64,000 nucleotides of DNA from Bradyrhizobium sp. Ghvi (GCF_900115265.1 NZ_FOVU01000001.1:407001-471000), one strand, 5' to 3'; counted from the first letter of the stretch, positions 25,230-33,677 are shown. Numbers and translations: made by a program. The notes: generated from the sequence alone by a model not told the origin.

Positions 25230-25711
25230 ATGCGTTCTGAAGGCCCAACCTCGTCGACCGAGCTCCCGCCGCCGCCGCGTCCCAAGGTGATCAAGACCAA
25301 CCAGCAGCAGGTCCTGCTCTATGTCGTGCTGACCCAGCTGCTGTCGCCGGCGACCGTCTGGGCCGGCCGCACTTGGCTGCAAAATTCGGAGATGAATGCG
25401 ATCGACGAAGCCAAGGCGCTGACGCGCATATTCCCCGGCGTATCCGACGAGACCCTGACATCAGGTGCGCTGGTTTTGCGACTCACGTCGCGGCCTTCGT
25501 CGAGAAGGACGCCTGCGTGATGGCGCATCAGGGCGCGGCCCACTACATCAACGACGGCACCAAATCGTTCATGGATAAGTACACCGACTTGGTGCATCTG
25601 GGCGCCGCGGCGCTCAGCGTCATCGGTTCGATCTTCGCTGCGATCTACGCCAAGATTCACCCGCAGGGCGACAGCAATGTCGTGGTGGTGAAGACGGCTC
25701 AGAGTGCCTGA
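25230..25711 (+). pseudogene. Decayed TAXI-type TRAP binding-protein gene
   Basis: Three collinear blocks of a longer protein remain. Block 1 (from ATG 25230) has a proline-rich leader and membrane anchor, VLLYVVLTQLLSPATVWAG then RTWLQNSEM. Block 2, in the same frame, reads NAIDEAKALTRIFPGVSDET. Block 3 is in another frame (about 25470-25690): GFATHVAAFVEKDACVMAHQ, then INDGTKSFMDKYTDLVHLGA and a C-terminal membrane helix. This matches, from memory, anchored TAXI proteins of Bradyrhizobium of over 400 residues, so at least two internal deletions and a frameshift are implied. Confidence in decay is higher than in the family name. Confidence 0.6.
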
Positions 25712-25827
25712 CCTATCGAGGGCCCGGTCGCCGCAGGCTCCCCTTTGCTGGCGAATCGCCGCTTCCCCCTCTTGGAACAGTTCAGGCTGCGCAACCGTTG
25801 GTTAGCGGCACAACCGGAGAACGCAGC

Positions 25828-26046
25828 ATGCGTATGCTCCTTCTCATCATCTTACTGGGAATGCTGGTTGCGGTCGGCTATTTCGCCTATTCGGCCATGA
25901 CGGTCGGAGGCGATCCGATCCCGACAGAAGGTTATGTGGCCCTGGCGCTCGGGGCAGGGTTCTCCGTGGTCGTCGGCGTCGGTCTGATGCTGCTGCTGTT
26001 CCTCAGCAGCCGCCGAGGCTATGACGAGCCTCCACATTTCAAATAG
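25828..26046 (+). CDS. Small two-helix membrane protein
   Basis: 72 residues from ATG 25828, with GGAGA 7 bases upstream. Two hydrophobic helices (MRMLLLIILLGMLVAVGYFA and VALALGAGFSVVVGVGLMLL) are joined by a short polar loop and followed by a basic tail ending RRGYDEPPHFK. The family is not recognised by name. It is 145 bases before the K+ channel gene on the same strand; a shared unit is possible. Confidence 0.62.
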   Translation: MRMLLLIILLGMLVAVGYFAYSAMTVGGDPIPTEGYVALALGAGFSVVVGVGLMLLLFLSSRRGYDEPPHFK

Positions 26047-26191
26047 CGGCTAGGCCGGCACCAGCCTGCCCGTACCAGCCAGTTGCGCCCTGTCCCTGGG
26101 ACGAATGGTGCGGCTACCGGCCCCGTCGTTGACGGCCCCGGTGCGGGCGGGCACTTTGGCGCCGAGGTCCCAGCCCGGGACAGCAAGCATC

Positions 26192-27322
26192 ATGACCGAG
26201 CCGCCGTCCCGCATGTCCAAGCCGATGTTCCCCGCTCTGGCCCAGTTCGTGGCCGCGACCGCTGGCCGCAACATGACCAAGGCGGCCTATGTGGCCGTGG
26301 CTGTTGGTGTGCTCGGCATGGTGCTGCTGACGGTCGGTCAGGCCTACGAGACGGCGCACCGCTGGGTCGATGTCCTGCTTTGGGTCTGCCTGGTCTATTT
26401 CGTATTCGAATGGCTGGTCCGGTTGCGCCACATGGCGCGGCAGGGGCGGCTGGCGCTGTATATGTCCTCCTCGGCCGGGCTGGTCGACGCATTGGGGGCA
26501 CTGGCCGTGCCGATCGCGCTGGTCCTCGGCGCCGAGCCCAAAACGGCCTGGCTGCTGAGCGTGCTCTGGGTCTTGAAGGTGGTACCGGGCATTCCCGGCC
26601 TGCGCCAACTCCGCCGCGTGCTCGTATTGGAATCAGGGCCGCTGGTCAGCGTGCTCGTGATCTTCTTGATGGTGGTCTTCCTCGCCTCCGTCGCCGAGTA
26701 TTTCCTGGAGCGGGACGTGCAGCCGCAGACGTTCGGCAGCGTCCCGGCGGCGCTGTGGTGGGCAGTCGTCACACTGACCACAACAGGCTATGGCGACGTC
26801 GTGCCGGTCACACCACTCGGCCGCATGGTCGCGGCACTGGTGATGATCTCCGGCCTCGGCGTGTTTGGTCTCTGGACCGGTATTCTCGCGACCGGGTTCG
26901 CAGCGGAAACGCGGCGCGACAATTTCCTCAAGACCTGGGAGTCCGTCAGCAAGGTGCCCTTCTTCGCGGCGCTGGGACCGGCGGCCATCGCCGACGTGAC
27001 CCATATGCTGCGCACCATGGACCTGCCGGCGCGCACCACGATCATCCGCAAGGGTACACAGGGCGACTGCATGTATTTCATCGCCGCCGGCGCGGTCGAG
27101 GTCGACCTGCCCGGTAAGAAGGTCCAGCTCGGCGAAGGCGCCTTCTTCGGCGAAATGGCGCTGCTCGGCAACAATATGCGCGGGGCCGATGTTTCGACCA
27201 CGAAAGTGTCGCGGCTGCTGGTGCTCGACCTCGTCGATTTCCGCGTGTTGATGGCGCGGCACCCTGATTTGGCCGAGACCATCGACGCCGAGGCGAAACG
27301 TCGCGCGCTCGAGAACAAGTAA
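26192..27322 (+). CDS. Cyclic-nucleotide-gated K+ channel (MlotiK1-like)
   Basis: 376 residues from ATG 26192, close to the 355 of MlotiK1. Six membrane helices are followed by a pore with the selectivity filter TLTTTGYGDVVP. The C-terminal cyclic-nucleotide-binding domain (about 255-365) has RKGTQGDCMYFIAAGAVEV and the phosphate-binding cassette GEMALLGNNMRGADV, with the conserved Glu and Arg. The fourth helix has few basic residues, as in the non-voltage-gated MlotiK1. It is an inner-membrane tetramer opened by cAMP or cGMP. A crotonase-like gene follows 12 bases later. Confidence 0.92.
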   Translation: MTEPPSRMSKPMFPALAQFVAATAGRNMTKAAYVAVAVGVLGMVLLTVGQAYETAHRWVDVLLWVCLVYFVFEWLVRLRHMARQGRLALYMSSSAGLVDALGALAVPIALVLGAEPKTAWLLSVLWVLKVVPGIPGLRQLRRVLVLESGPLVSVLVIFLMVVFLASVAEYFLERDVQPQTFGSVPAALWWAVVTLTTTGYGDVVPVTPLGRMVAALVMISGLGVFGLWTGILATGFAAETRRDNFLKTWESVSKVPFFAALGPAAIADVTHMLRTMDLPARTTIIRKGTQGDCMYFIAAGAVEVDLPGKKVQLGEGAFFGEMALLGNNMRGADVSTTKVSRLLVLDLVDFRVLMARHPDLAETIDAEAKRRALENK

Positions 27323-27334
27323 GTGGAGACAAGA

Positions 27335-28120
27335 ATGTCGGACACAGCCGACGCGGCAAGCCCGCCCGTACTGGAAATCAAAGGCGCCCGCGCCACCATC
27401 CGCCTGAATCGGCCGAAGCATCTCAACCGGCTCCAGGCGGAGGATCTCGGCGAACTGTTGAACCTGTTCGATCGGGTGGAGACTGCTTCCGATATCCGCG
27501 TGCTGGTGCTGACCGGAACGGGGCGCGCATTCTCGGCAGGCTACGACCTCAACTCAGTCGCCGAGCGGGCCGTAAGCGTGAGCGAGCAGCAAAGCGCCGG
27601 CTCTGCCTTCGAGATCGTCGTCAACCGCCTGGAGGATCTCGGGGTGCCGACAATCTGCCGGCTCAATGGCGGCGTCTATGGCGGCTCGACCGATCTCGCG
27701 CTCGCTTGCGATTTCCGTATCGGCGTCGACACCGCCGAGATGTTCATGCCGGCGGCGCGGCTCGGGCTGCATTATTACAGGAACGGCATCCAACGCTACG
27801 TGACGCGGCTCGGCGTCGACAATGCAAAAAGGCTGTTTCTCACTGCGCAGAAGATCAGCGCCCCGGAGATGCTGCGGATCGGCTATCTGACCGACATGGT
27901 GCCGGAGGAGACACTCGATGAGGAGGTCGACAAGCTCGCCAACATCCTCGCTGGCAATGCGCCGATCGCGATGCGCGGCATGAAACGTGCGATCAACGAA
28001 TTCGCCCGCGGCGAGCTGGATGAACGAGCTGCCGACCAACGCCACCGCGACAGCATGCGCGGCGACGAGATCAAGGAAGGCATCAGGGCTTTTGCGGAAA
28101 AGCGGGCACCGCGGTTTTGA
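27335..28120 (+). CDS. Crotonase-fold protein lacking both hydratase glutamates
   Basis: 261 residues from ATG 27335, with GGAG 7 bases upstream. The crotonase fold is clear (IRVLVLTGTGRAFSAGYDL and GGVYGGSTDLALACDFRI). The two catalytic positions differ from hydratases: Asp in GGSTDLALA and Ala in FMPAARLGLHY, where hydratases have Glu. It may catalyse another crotonase reaction (isomerase, hydrolase or decarboxylase) or be inactive. It lies 12 bases after the K+ channel gene, an odd pairing with no obvious metabolic link. Confidence 0.82.
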   Translation: MSDTADAASPPVLEIKGARATIRLNRPKHLNRLQAEDLGELLNLFDRVETASDIRVLVLTGTGRAFSAGYDLNSVAERAVSVSEQQSAGSAFEIVVNRLEDLGVPTICRLNGGVYGGSTDLALACDFRIGVDTAEMFMPAARLGLHYYRNGIQRYVTRLGVDNAKRLFLTAQKISAPEMLRIGYLTDMVPEETLDEEVDKLANILAGNAPIAMRGMKRAINEFARGELDERAADQRHRDSMRGDEIKEGIRAFAEKRAPRF

Positions 28121-28123
28121 AGA

Positions 28124-28558
28124 TCACTTCCGCTTCGACCGCATCGCCCGCGTTTGTGTGAGCCTTGAATCGCGCGACAGGACTTGGTAGCGATCGCTGT
28201 CGACAGCGTAGATGGCAATGCGTCCTTCCCTGTCGGCGTGCACCCCCCAGCCATAGCGCTTGCCGAGGCCCGATGCACGCATGCAGGCCTGTCCGCGCGA
28301 GAAGAACGCAGCGCGTGCGGCGTTCTTTTCCGACTTGGTCGCCTTGGCTCCAAGTTCGCGCCCTTGCGCTGAGGTCGCGAAGATGACGTCGTCGGACGTG
28401 TACCGATAAGGTGCACCCGCGATCATCGCGTATTGCAATGCGGCCACCGTCGGGCGCCCCGCCCGCGCCGGCGGCTCCTCGCCGGAGCGCGCTGGACAGT
28501 CCTCGGCAACCCGGATGAACGTATCGAAGCAATTGGTCGTATGGATCGGCTTGACCAT
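28124..28558 (-). CDS. DUF6157-family protein
   Basis: 144 residues from ATG 28558. Family features are HTTNCFDTFIRVAEDCPA, APYRYTSDDVIFATSAQGRE and FFSRGQACMRASGLGKRYGW followed by GVHADREGRIAIYAVD. It is soluble and uncharacterised; relatives are found in many bacteria near redox or stress genes. It ends the operon begun by the GST gene (16-base gap) and converges on the crotonase gene with 3 bases between the stops. The upstream in-frame extension to 28699 overlaps the GST gene and is rejected. Confidence 0.82.
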   Translation of the reverse strand: MVKPIHTTNCFDTFIRVAEDCPARSGEEPPARAGRPTVAALQYAMIAGAPYRYTSDDVIFATSAQGRELGAKATKSEKNAARAAFFSRGQACMRASGLGKRYGWGVHADREGRIAIYAVDSDRYQVLSRDSRLTQTRAMRSKRK

Positions 28559-28574
28559 GTGAGGTTCGCCCCCT

Positions 28575-29219
28575 TCATCCTCCCGCGGCCGCGGCATGCT
28601 GCGCCGCCATTTCACCATCGGCTGCACTGATACGCTGGAACGCCGGCCGTGAGGTAATACGCTCGGCATAGCGGACGAACACGTCCCTTCTAGGCACAAT
28701 GCCGAACATCATGGTCCAGCTGAACGCGACGCCCCACAGGATGTCAGCCGCGGTCATACGCTCGCCGAGCAGATACGGACCCTTCGACAGCTGCGCCTCG
28801 AGCGCGGCCAGCATGGTGTCGTAATCCGCATAGGGCGACTGCGTGATCGGCGCGGGCTCGCGCTGCATGAACTTGTCGATCAGGGCCGGCTCAAAGGAAG
28901 AGCCATAATAGGCGATCCAGCGCAGGTAAGGACCCCGCAGCGGGTCATGCAGTGCGGGCGTAAGGCCGGCCTGCGGAAAAAGGTCGGCGAGATAAATGAA
29001 GATCGCGACCTGCTCGGTCACGAGCGCCTCGCCGTGCCTGACAGCCGGCACCTTGCCGAGCGGATTGACGGAGAGATAGGCCGGTTGCCGCTGCTCGCCG
29101 GCCTTCATGTTGAGGACGTGGAGATCATAGGGCGCGCCCAGTTCCTCGAGCAGCACCCGCGTGCCTGTGGCCCGGCTCTGCGGCGAATAATACAGGGTGA
29201 TGCGGTTCGGATCAGCCAT
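28575..29219 (-). CDS. Glutathione S-transferase family protein
   Basis: 214 residues. The N-terminal thioredoxin-like domain has ITLYYSPQSRATGTRVLLEE, LSVNPLGKVPAV (cis-Pro) and the TEQVAIFIYLAD glutathione-binding segment; the helical domain includes LGERMTAADILWGVAFSW. It is a cytoplasmic GST with unknown substrate. It is co-transcribed with the DUF6157 gene and divergent from a WYL regulator. The arrangement repeats that at 21723/22878. Confidence 0.88.
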   Translation of the reverse strand: MADPNRITLYYSPQSRATGTRVLLEELGAPYDLHVLNMKAGEQRQPAYLSVNPLGKVPAVRHGEALVTEQVAIFIYLADLFPQAGLTPALHDPLRGPYLRWIAYYGSSFEPALIDKFMQREPAPITQSPYADYDTMLAALEAQLSKGPYLLGERMTAADILWGVAFSWTMMFGIVPRRDVFVRYAERITSRPAFQRISAADGEMAAQHAAAAGG

Positions 29220-29274
29220 CGTTGGTCTCCATTTAGCCGGCCGGCGATTGAGGCATCTTGTAACCGATCATACC

Positions 29275-29289
29275 TGACATCCTGTGTCA
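29275..29289. promoter_or_regulatory. Operator dyad of the second WYL/GST pair
   Basis: A perfect inverted repeat TGACA-TCCTG-TGTCA lies 19 bases before the WYL regulator start and 56 bases before the divergent GST start. Its left part, ACATCCTGT (29277-29285), is identical to the core of the site at 22821-22829. Confidence 0.65.
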
Positions 29290-29307
29290 TGTATGCTTTA
29301 AGGGATC

Positions 29308-30288
29308 ATGCGCGCGAGCCGGATGCTGTCGATCCTCACCACCCTCCAGGCCAGGGGGCAGGTCACTGCGCCCGAGCTTGCAGAGGCGTGCGAGGTCTCG
29401 GTGCGCACGATCTATCGCGACATCGACGCACTCGCGGCCTCAGGCGTTCCCGTTTATGCCGACCGCGGTGCGGAGGGTGGCTATCGCCTGCTCGATGGCT
29501 ATCGCGTGCGCTTGAACGGGCTGTCTCCGAGTGAGGCGGGCGCGCTTTTCCTCGCAGGGCTCCCGGGCCCCGCGGCGGCGCTGGGACTGGATGCGGCGAT
29601 GATCGCCGCCCAGAACAAGCTGATGGCGGCGCTACCTGCGAATCTGCGCGAAGACGCAGGGCGCATGCAGGAGCGCTTCCATCTGGATGCGCCGGGCTGG
29701 TTCGGCGAGGCGGAGCAACCAAAACATCTGCGCACGATTGCCGCCGCGGCTCTGCGCGAGACGTTCATCAAGATCCGCTACCAGAGCTGGCGGGCCGAGA
29801 AGGGGCGCCGTGTGGCCCCGCTGGGCCTCGTGCTGAAGGGCGGCGGCTGGTATCTCGCCGGGCAAGTCGACGGAAGCGTGCGCACCTATCGCGTCGCGCG
29901 CGTGCTCGACTGCACGGCACTCGACGAGCGCTTCGATCGCCCCGCCGGTTTCGATCTCGCCGCCTATTGGCAGGATGCGACGTTGCGGTTGGAGGCCGAG
30001 ATGCATCCGAATGTCGCGGTCGTGCGGTTATCGTTGCTCGGCGTGAAGCTGCTCGACGCGCTGAGTCAGCCTTATGTCAAAACGCGCACCCAGATAGAAG
30101 AGGCCACTGACGCAGACGGCTGGCGCATCGCCAGAGTGCCGACAGGCAAGACCTCATGGCACGCCGCCGCCGAGTTGCTACGGCTCGGAGCCGAAGCCGA
30201 AGTGCTCGAGCCCGCAGACCTCCGCGAGAAAATGGCCGAGATGACGCAGGCGATGGCCATGCGCTATCGCGCGGCGCGAAAAGCCTGA
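29308..30288 (+). CDS. YafY-type transcriptional regulator (HTH + WYL)
   Basis: 326 residues, of the longer type with an added C-terminal domain. The HTH_11 region begins MRASRMLSILTTLQARG and contains EACEVSVRTIYRDIDALA. The WYL domain has IKIRYQSWRAEKGRRVAPLG followed by GGGWYLAGQVDGSVRTYR. A WCX-type C-terminal part follows (residues ~235-320). AAGGGA lies 3 bases before the ATG. It is a likely repressor or activator of the divergent GST/DUF6157 operon through the TGACA-N5-TGTCA site, and of its own gene. Confidence 0.9.
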   Translation: MRASRMLSILTTLQARGQVTAPELAEACEVSVRTIYRDIDALAASGVPVYADRGAEGGYRLLDGYRVRLNGLSPSEAGALFLAGLPGPAAALGLDAAMIAAQNKLMAALPANLREDAGRMQERFHLDAPGWFGEAEQPKHLRTIAAAALRETFIKIRYQSWRAEKGRRVAPLGLVLKGGGWYLAGQVDGSVRTYRVARVLDCTALDERFDRPAGFDLAAYWQDATLRLEAEMHPNVAVVRLSLLGVKLLDALSQPYVKTRTQIEEATDADGWRIARVPTGKTSWHAAAELLRLGAEAEVLEPADLREKMAEMTQAMAMRYRAARKA

Positions 30289-30425
30289 CGGCGGCGCATT
30301 TCGCCCTCACCCACGAAACAATCCTGAAACACGATTCTCGCTTAGGCGCATGAACGCATTCGCGCGTCGCCTCGACCGAGAAGCAGGGACACAACAACGG
30401 CCACGCGCCACACTGGAGAATGAAG

Positions 30426-30659
30426 ATGTTTCGAAAGCTTGCTCTTGGTCTGATCGCCGCCGGTTCGCTCGGCGCCGCTGCTCTCGCGCCCACCGCCGCT
30501 TCGGCTCACGGCTTCCACCACTATTGGGGTCCCGGCTGGGGCTTTGGCGGTGTGTACGTCAACACCGGCATCAACAATTGCTACCAGGAGCGCGTCGTCC
30601 AGACCCGCCACGGGCTGCGCGTGCGCATCGTGAATGTCTGCGGGTACACCGTCTACTGA
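30426..30659 (+). CDS. Small secreted His/Gly/Tyr-rich protein
   Basis: 77 residues from ATG 30426, preferred because GGAG lies 7 bases upstream; ATG 30420 is also in frame. The signal peptide ends near TAASA (residue 27). The mature 50 residues begin HGFHHYWGPGWGFGGVYV and hold two cysteines, one near each end of the second half (NNCYQE and NVCGY), which may form a disulfide. The family is not recognised by name. It stands alone and is closed by a terminator. Confidence 0.68.
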   Translation: MFRKLALGLIAAGSLGAAALAPTAASAHGFHHYWGPGWGFGGVYVNTGINNCYQERVVQTRHGLRVRIVNVCGYTVY

Positions 30660-30680
30660 TATCACGCCTTCACGACAAAG

Positions 30681-30707
30681 CTCCGGTCGCGCTGCGGCCG
30701 GAGTTTT
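30681..30707 (+). terminator. Rho-independent terminator
   Basis: The stem CTCCGG (30681-30686) with CCGGAG (30698-30703), plus inner GC pairs, is followed by TTTTG. It ends the small secreted protein gene just before the convergent desaturase gene. Confidence 0.75.
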
Positions 30708-30730
30708 GTGTTGAGCAGGTCGCGTGCGAG

Positions 30731-31678
30731 CTAGCTGATTTGCCAATGCCGGCGAAACCAGGCCAAGGTCTCGCGCGTGGTTCTGAGATAGCCGCGGCCG
30801 CGATAGACGATCTCGCCGTCGACGATCTGGTTCAGTTTCGGCAATGCGTGAAACGGGATCGAAGGATAGGCGTGGTGCTCGACGTGGTATGGCATGTTCC
30901 ACGCAATCCATCTGACGAGCGCGCCGGTATAGGTGGTGCGGGTGTTCTGGAAGGCGCTGCGGGTGCGCTCGCAGCCGGTGTGCTCGGCGTAGAGATAGGG
31001 TCGCAGGAACAATTGCCCTGTTATCAGCGGCACGATCCAGACCCAGAGCAGCAGCGCCGAGGAAAACCACAGCGACAGCACGAGCACCAGCGTATAAAGC
31101 GCGACGTAGGCACGCGCCTCAGCGATGATGGTGGCGCGCTTGCTCTCGGGAATCCAGGGCACGACGACCGTGCCGGTGACGGCATGGCCGAGCATCAGCC
31201 ACAGGCGGCCGGCAACCTGGAGCAGTCCGCTGTAGGCGAGCGCGAGCTGCGTATCGGACGCAGGCTTCACGCCGACGATCAGTTCAGGATCCTTCTCGGG
31301 GTCCTGGGTGTAACGGTGATGGTCCCAATGAAACAGGCAGTAATACTCGTACGGCAATCCAATGATGAAGGCCGAGAGATAGCCGACCGCGAGGTTGAGG
31401 CCGCGGCTCCTGAAGGCGGTCTTGTGCGCGGTCTCATGCACCGCCATGAACAGGAAGGCGACGAGATAACCCTGCACCGCCACCAGCGGTAGCGCCCAGA
31501 TGATTCCATAACGGGAAGACACCATCCAGATCGACGCGCCGACCAGCACGATCATTCCGTAGTGAGCAAGGCTCTGCGCCGCGCCCCTGAGATTGGAGCG
31601 CACCGAGAGCTCGCGCAGCATGGCCGGGCTCAGCGGCTTCAGGCGATGGCCGGGCTCTGAAACGGTCGCATCAGTCAT
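30731..31678 (-). CDS. Membrane fatty acid desaturase
   Basis: 315 residues with four to six membrane helices. The three histidine boxes of the di-iron desaturase/hydroxylase family are present: HETAHKTAF, HWDHHRYT and HVEHHAYP. It would introduce a double bond or hydroxyl into a lipid or related chain at the inner membrane using O2. It is the second gene of a unit with the alpha/beta-hydrolase gene 14 bases upstream. The closest known types act on fatty acids or carotenoids; the choice is open. Confidence 0.9.
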   Translation of the reverse strand: MTDATVSEPGHRLKPLSPAMLRELSVRSNLRGAAQSLAHYGMIVLVGASIWMVSSRYGIIWALPLVAVQGYLVAFLFMAVHETAHKTAFRSRGLNLAVGYLSAFIIGLPYEYYCLFHWDHHRYTQDPEKDPELIVGVKPASDTQLALAYSGLLQVAGRLWLMLGHAVTGTVVVPWIPESKRATIIAEARAYVALYTLVLVLSLWFSSALLLWVWIVPLITGQLFLRPYLYAEHTGCERTRSAFQNTRTTYTGALVRWIAWNMPYHVEHHAYPSIPFHALPKLNQIVDGEIVYRGRGYLRTTRETLAWFRRHWQIS

Positions 31679-31692
31679 GGTCGGGACCTGTC

Positions 31693-32712
31693 CTACTTGT
31701 CGAGAAGCGCTGCGACCTCTGCCTTGAGGAAGGCCTTGTCACGCGGATTGTTGATGGGGTTACCGGCGCGATGGCCGTGCGGCGACGGGATTGGATGGAG
31801 CACGGCCGATTTCGCGTTGACGAGCCTTGCGAGTTCATCCTCATTGTCGCGGGCGTCGAAATAGCGATCGGTTGCGCCTGGCATCAGCAGCATGTGGGCC
31901 TTGATCGCTCCCAGCGCCCGGTCGAGATCGCCGCCGAAGGCCGCGCAGCGGCTGATGTCGCCGCGCTGCCAGATGCCGGCCTGCGCCAGCAGATCGTTGG
32001 CGTCGCGCCGGGCAAAGGTCGTGTCCCAGTTGCGGACGAGATAGTCCTCCAGAGAGGTGAAACCCGTCTCGCGCCAGAGCTCGTCCCGATAGAAGCCGTG
32101 AGACATCGCCCAGCCGGCATAGACGCGACCCATGGCGCGATAACCCGCGACAGGCTTCTCGACGAAGCGGCCGTCGCGGAAGGCGGGATCGCCAGTCAGC
32201 GCCGCCTTCACACCTTCCAGAAAGACATGATTGTAGGGCGCACAGCGCGCGCTGCCGCAGACGACCGCCGCACGCGCGACCATCTCGGGATGCAGCGCGG
32301 CCCAGTGATAGGCCTGCATGCCGCCCATCGACCAGCCATAGACCAGCGCGAGCTCAGTGATGCCGAAGCGTTCGGTCAGCAGCCGATGCTGGACCGCAAT
32401 CGCGTCGTGATAGGTAAGCTCCGGGAATGGCGCGCCGCCAAAGTTGGACGGCGATGACGACAGGCCGTTGCCGAACAGGTTCGGGATGATGATGAAATAG
32501 CTGAGGGGATCGAGCACGCCATCGGGCCCGATCAGCCACTCGGTGTCGAAGTGCTGCGCGCTGAACGAGGTGGGATAGAGGATGACGTTGTCCTTGGCCG
32601 CATTCAGCGAGCCGTACGTCTTGTAGGCCAGCTTCATCGCCGGGAAGACAGCGCCGGATTGAAGCGAGACATCGCCGGCCTCGAAAATCTCGTAGTCGCG
32701 CTGCGCGGTCAT
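31693..32712 (-). CDS. Alpha/beta-hydrolase, MetX-like
   Basis: 339 residues from ATG 32712, with AGGAG 7 bases upstream (ATG 32715 is 4 bases from it). It has the homoserine acetyltransferase-like fold: oxyanion stretch ILYPTSFSAQ, nucleophile Ser in YGWSMGGMQAYHW, Asp in PGATDRYFD and His in SPHGHRAG. Genuine MetX usually has GGSMGG at the nucleophile, so this may be a hydrolase or an acyltransferase for another substrate. It is the first gene of the unit with the desaturase. Confidence 0.82.
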   Translation of the reverse strand: MTAQRDYEIFEAGDVSLQSGAVFPAMKLAYKTYGSLNAAKDNVILYPTSFSAQHFDTEWLIGPDGVLDPLSYFIIIPNLFGNGLSSSPSNFGGAPFPELTYHDAIAVQHRLLTERFGITELALVYGWSMGGMQAYHWAALHPEMVARAAVVCGSARCAPYNHVFLEGVKAALTGDPAFRDGRFVEKPVAGYRAMGRVYAGWAMSHGFYRDELWRETGFTSLEDYLVRNWDTTFARRDANDLLAQAGIWQRGDISRCAAFGGDLDRALGAIKAHMLLMPGATDRYFDARDNEDELARLVNAKSAVLHPIPSPHGHRAGNPINNPRDKAFLKAEVAALLDK

Positions 32713-32807
32713 CATCCAACTCCTGCCCGCGGCCGCAGAACGCGCCCGCCGCAACAACGATGCATCGATTATGCCGGGCCAGCAAACATGGTGTCGCGCT
32801 CAATAAC

Positions 32808-32840
32808 TGTACTAATAGTCCATTTATTCGATGGAGGCAA
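32808..32840 (-). promoter_or_regulatory. Promoter with overlapping 15-bp palindrome
   Basis: On the minus strand, -35 TTGCCT (32840-32835), a 17-base spacer and -10 TATTAG (32817-32812) lie about 100 bases before the hydrolase ATG. The -10 is inside the near-perfect palindrome TGTACTAATAGTCCA (32808-32822), a plausible TetR-type operator. The regulator is not encoded next to it. Confidence 0.55.
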
Positions 32841-32864
32841 GTGCGATTCCGCCTGCCGCCCGCT

Positions 32865-33677
32865 TTAAGCGATGGCCGCGATGTATCGCTCCACTGACGC
32901 TGCAAAGGCCGCCTTGGCGCCTGAGGCGATGTTGCGCCCCCACCAGGCGCCATAGATGCTGTCGAAGGCGAGCGGCTCAACGGCCGCAGCGATGCGCCGC
33001 ACCGCTGCTGCATTGAGCGGCATGTAATTCGGATAGGAGTACATGAAACTGACGAAGCGACGGTCCATCGTGACCTGCGCGATATCACCGGTGAGCAACG
33101 CACCCTTGCCGTGCGCGCCGCGCGCATAATGCAGCATGGTCCCGCCCGCGAAATGGCCGCCGGTCCGCAGCAGCAGGACGTCGTCGGAGATGCGACGCTG
33201 ATCGCCGCTCCAGTGCACGATCGAGGGATGTGGACGCGTCACCCATCGGCGGTCGTCGGCATGAAGATAGACCGGCACGCCGCCAAAGGCCTCACTCCAA
33301 TCGGCGAGCGCGCCATAGTAGTGCGGATGCGAGATTGCGATCGCCCTCAGCCCACCAAGCGATTTGACATGCGCGACCGCTTCCGAGGTCGCCAGCGGAA
33401 TGCAGTCCCACATCACGCATCCCCCGCCATCGCCGACCAGCAGCGCGCGCTGACCGATGGCAAAGCTCGGCTCGAGCGCCATGCCGGTGAGACCAAGATC
33501 GTCGCGCCAGACGAGGCGGTGACGATCGGCGAGCGTCTCGCGAGCCAGGAAGGTCTGCCCTTGCCAATTCACGTATTGCCGCTCGTCTTCGCAGATCGGA
33601 CAGGATGCGGGCACCTTTCCGCTGTCCGGGAATTGGGCGCCGCAGGTTTCGCAGGTCCAGAGAGGCATGGTTGTCAT
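32865..33677 (-). CDS. Metallo-beta-lactamase-fold protein with zinc ribbon
   Basis: 270 residues from ATG 33677 (ATG 33668 is also possible). The N-terminus is a rubredoxin-like ribbon: CETCGAQF then CPICEDERQYV. The MBL domain follows, but the usual HxHxDH motif reads SHPHYYGAL, so the Asp and third His are replaced; later ligand positions TGGHFAGG and TGDIAQV are kept. Such proteins may keep one metal ion. The segment FVSFMYSYPNYMPLNAAAVR is typical of this subgroup. The function is unknown. It is upstream of, and in the same direction as, the hydrolase gene. Confidence 0.8.
   Translation of the reverse strand: MTTMPLWTCETCGAQFPDSGKVPASCPICEDERQYVNWQGQTFLARETLADRHRLVWRDDLGLTGMALEPSFAIGQRALLVGDGGGCVMWDCIPLATSEAVAHVKSLGGLRAIAISHPHYYGALADWSEAFGGVPVYLHADDRRWVTRPHPSIVHWSGDQRRISDDVLLLRTGGHFAGGTMLHYARGAHGKGALLTGDIAQVTMDRRFVSFMYSYPNYMPLNAAAVRRIAAAVEPLAFDSIYGAWWGRNIASGAKAAFAASVERYIAAIA

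Noticed and set aside
30350..31492. 380-codon plus-strand frame across the small secreted protein and desaturase region
   Set aside because: Antisense to the desaturase with its three histidine boxes; shadow frame.
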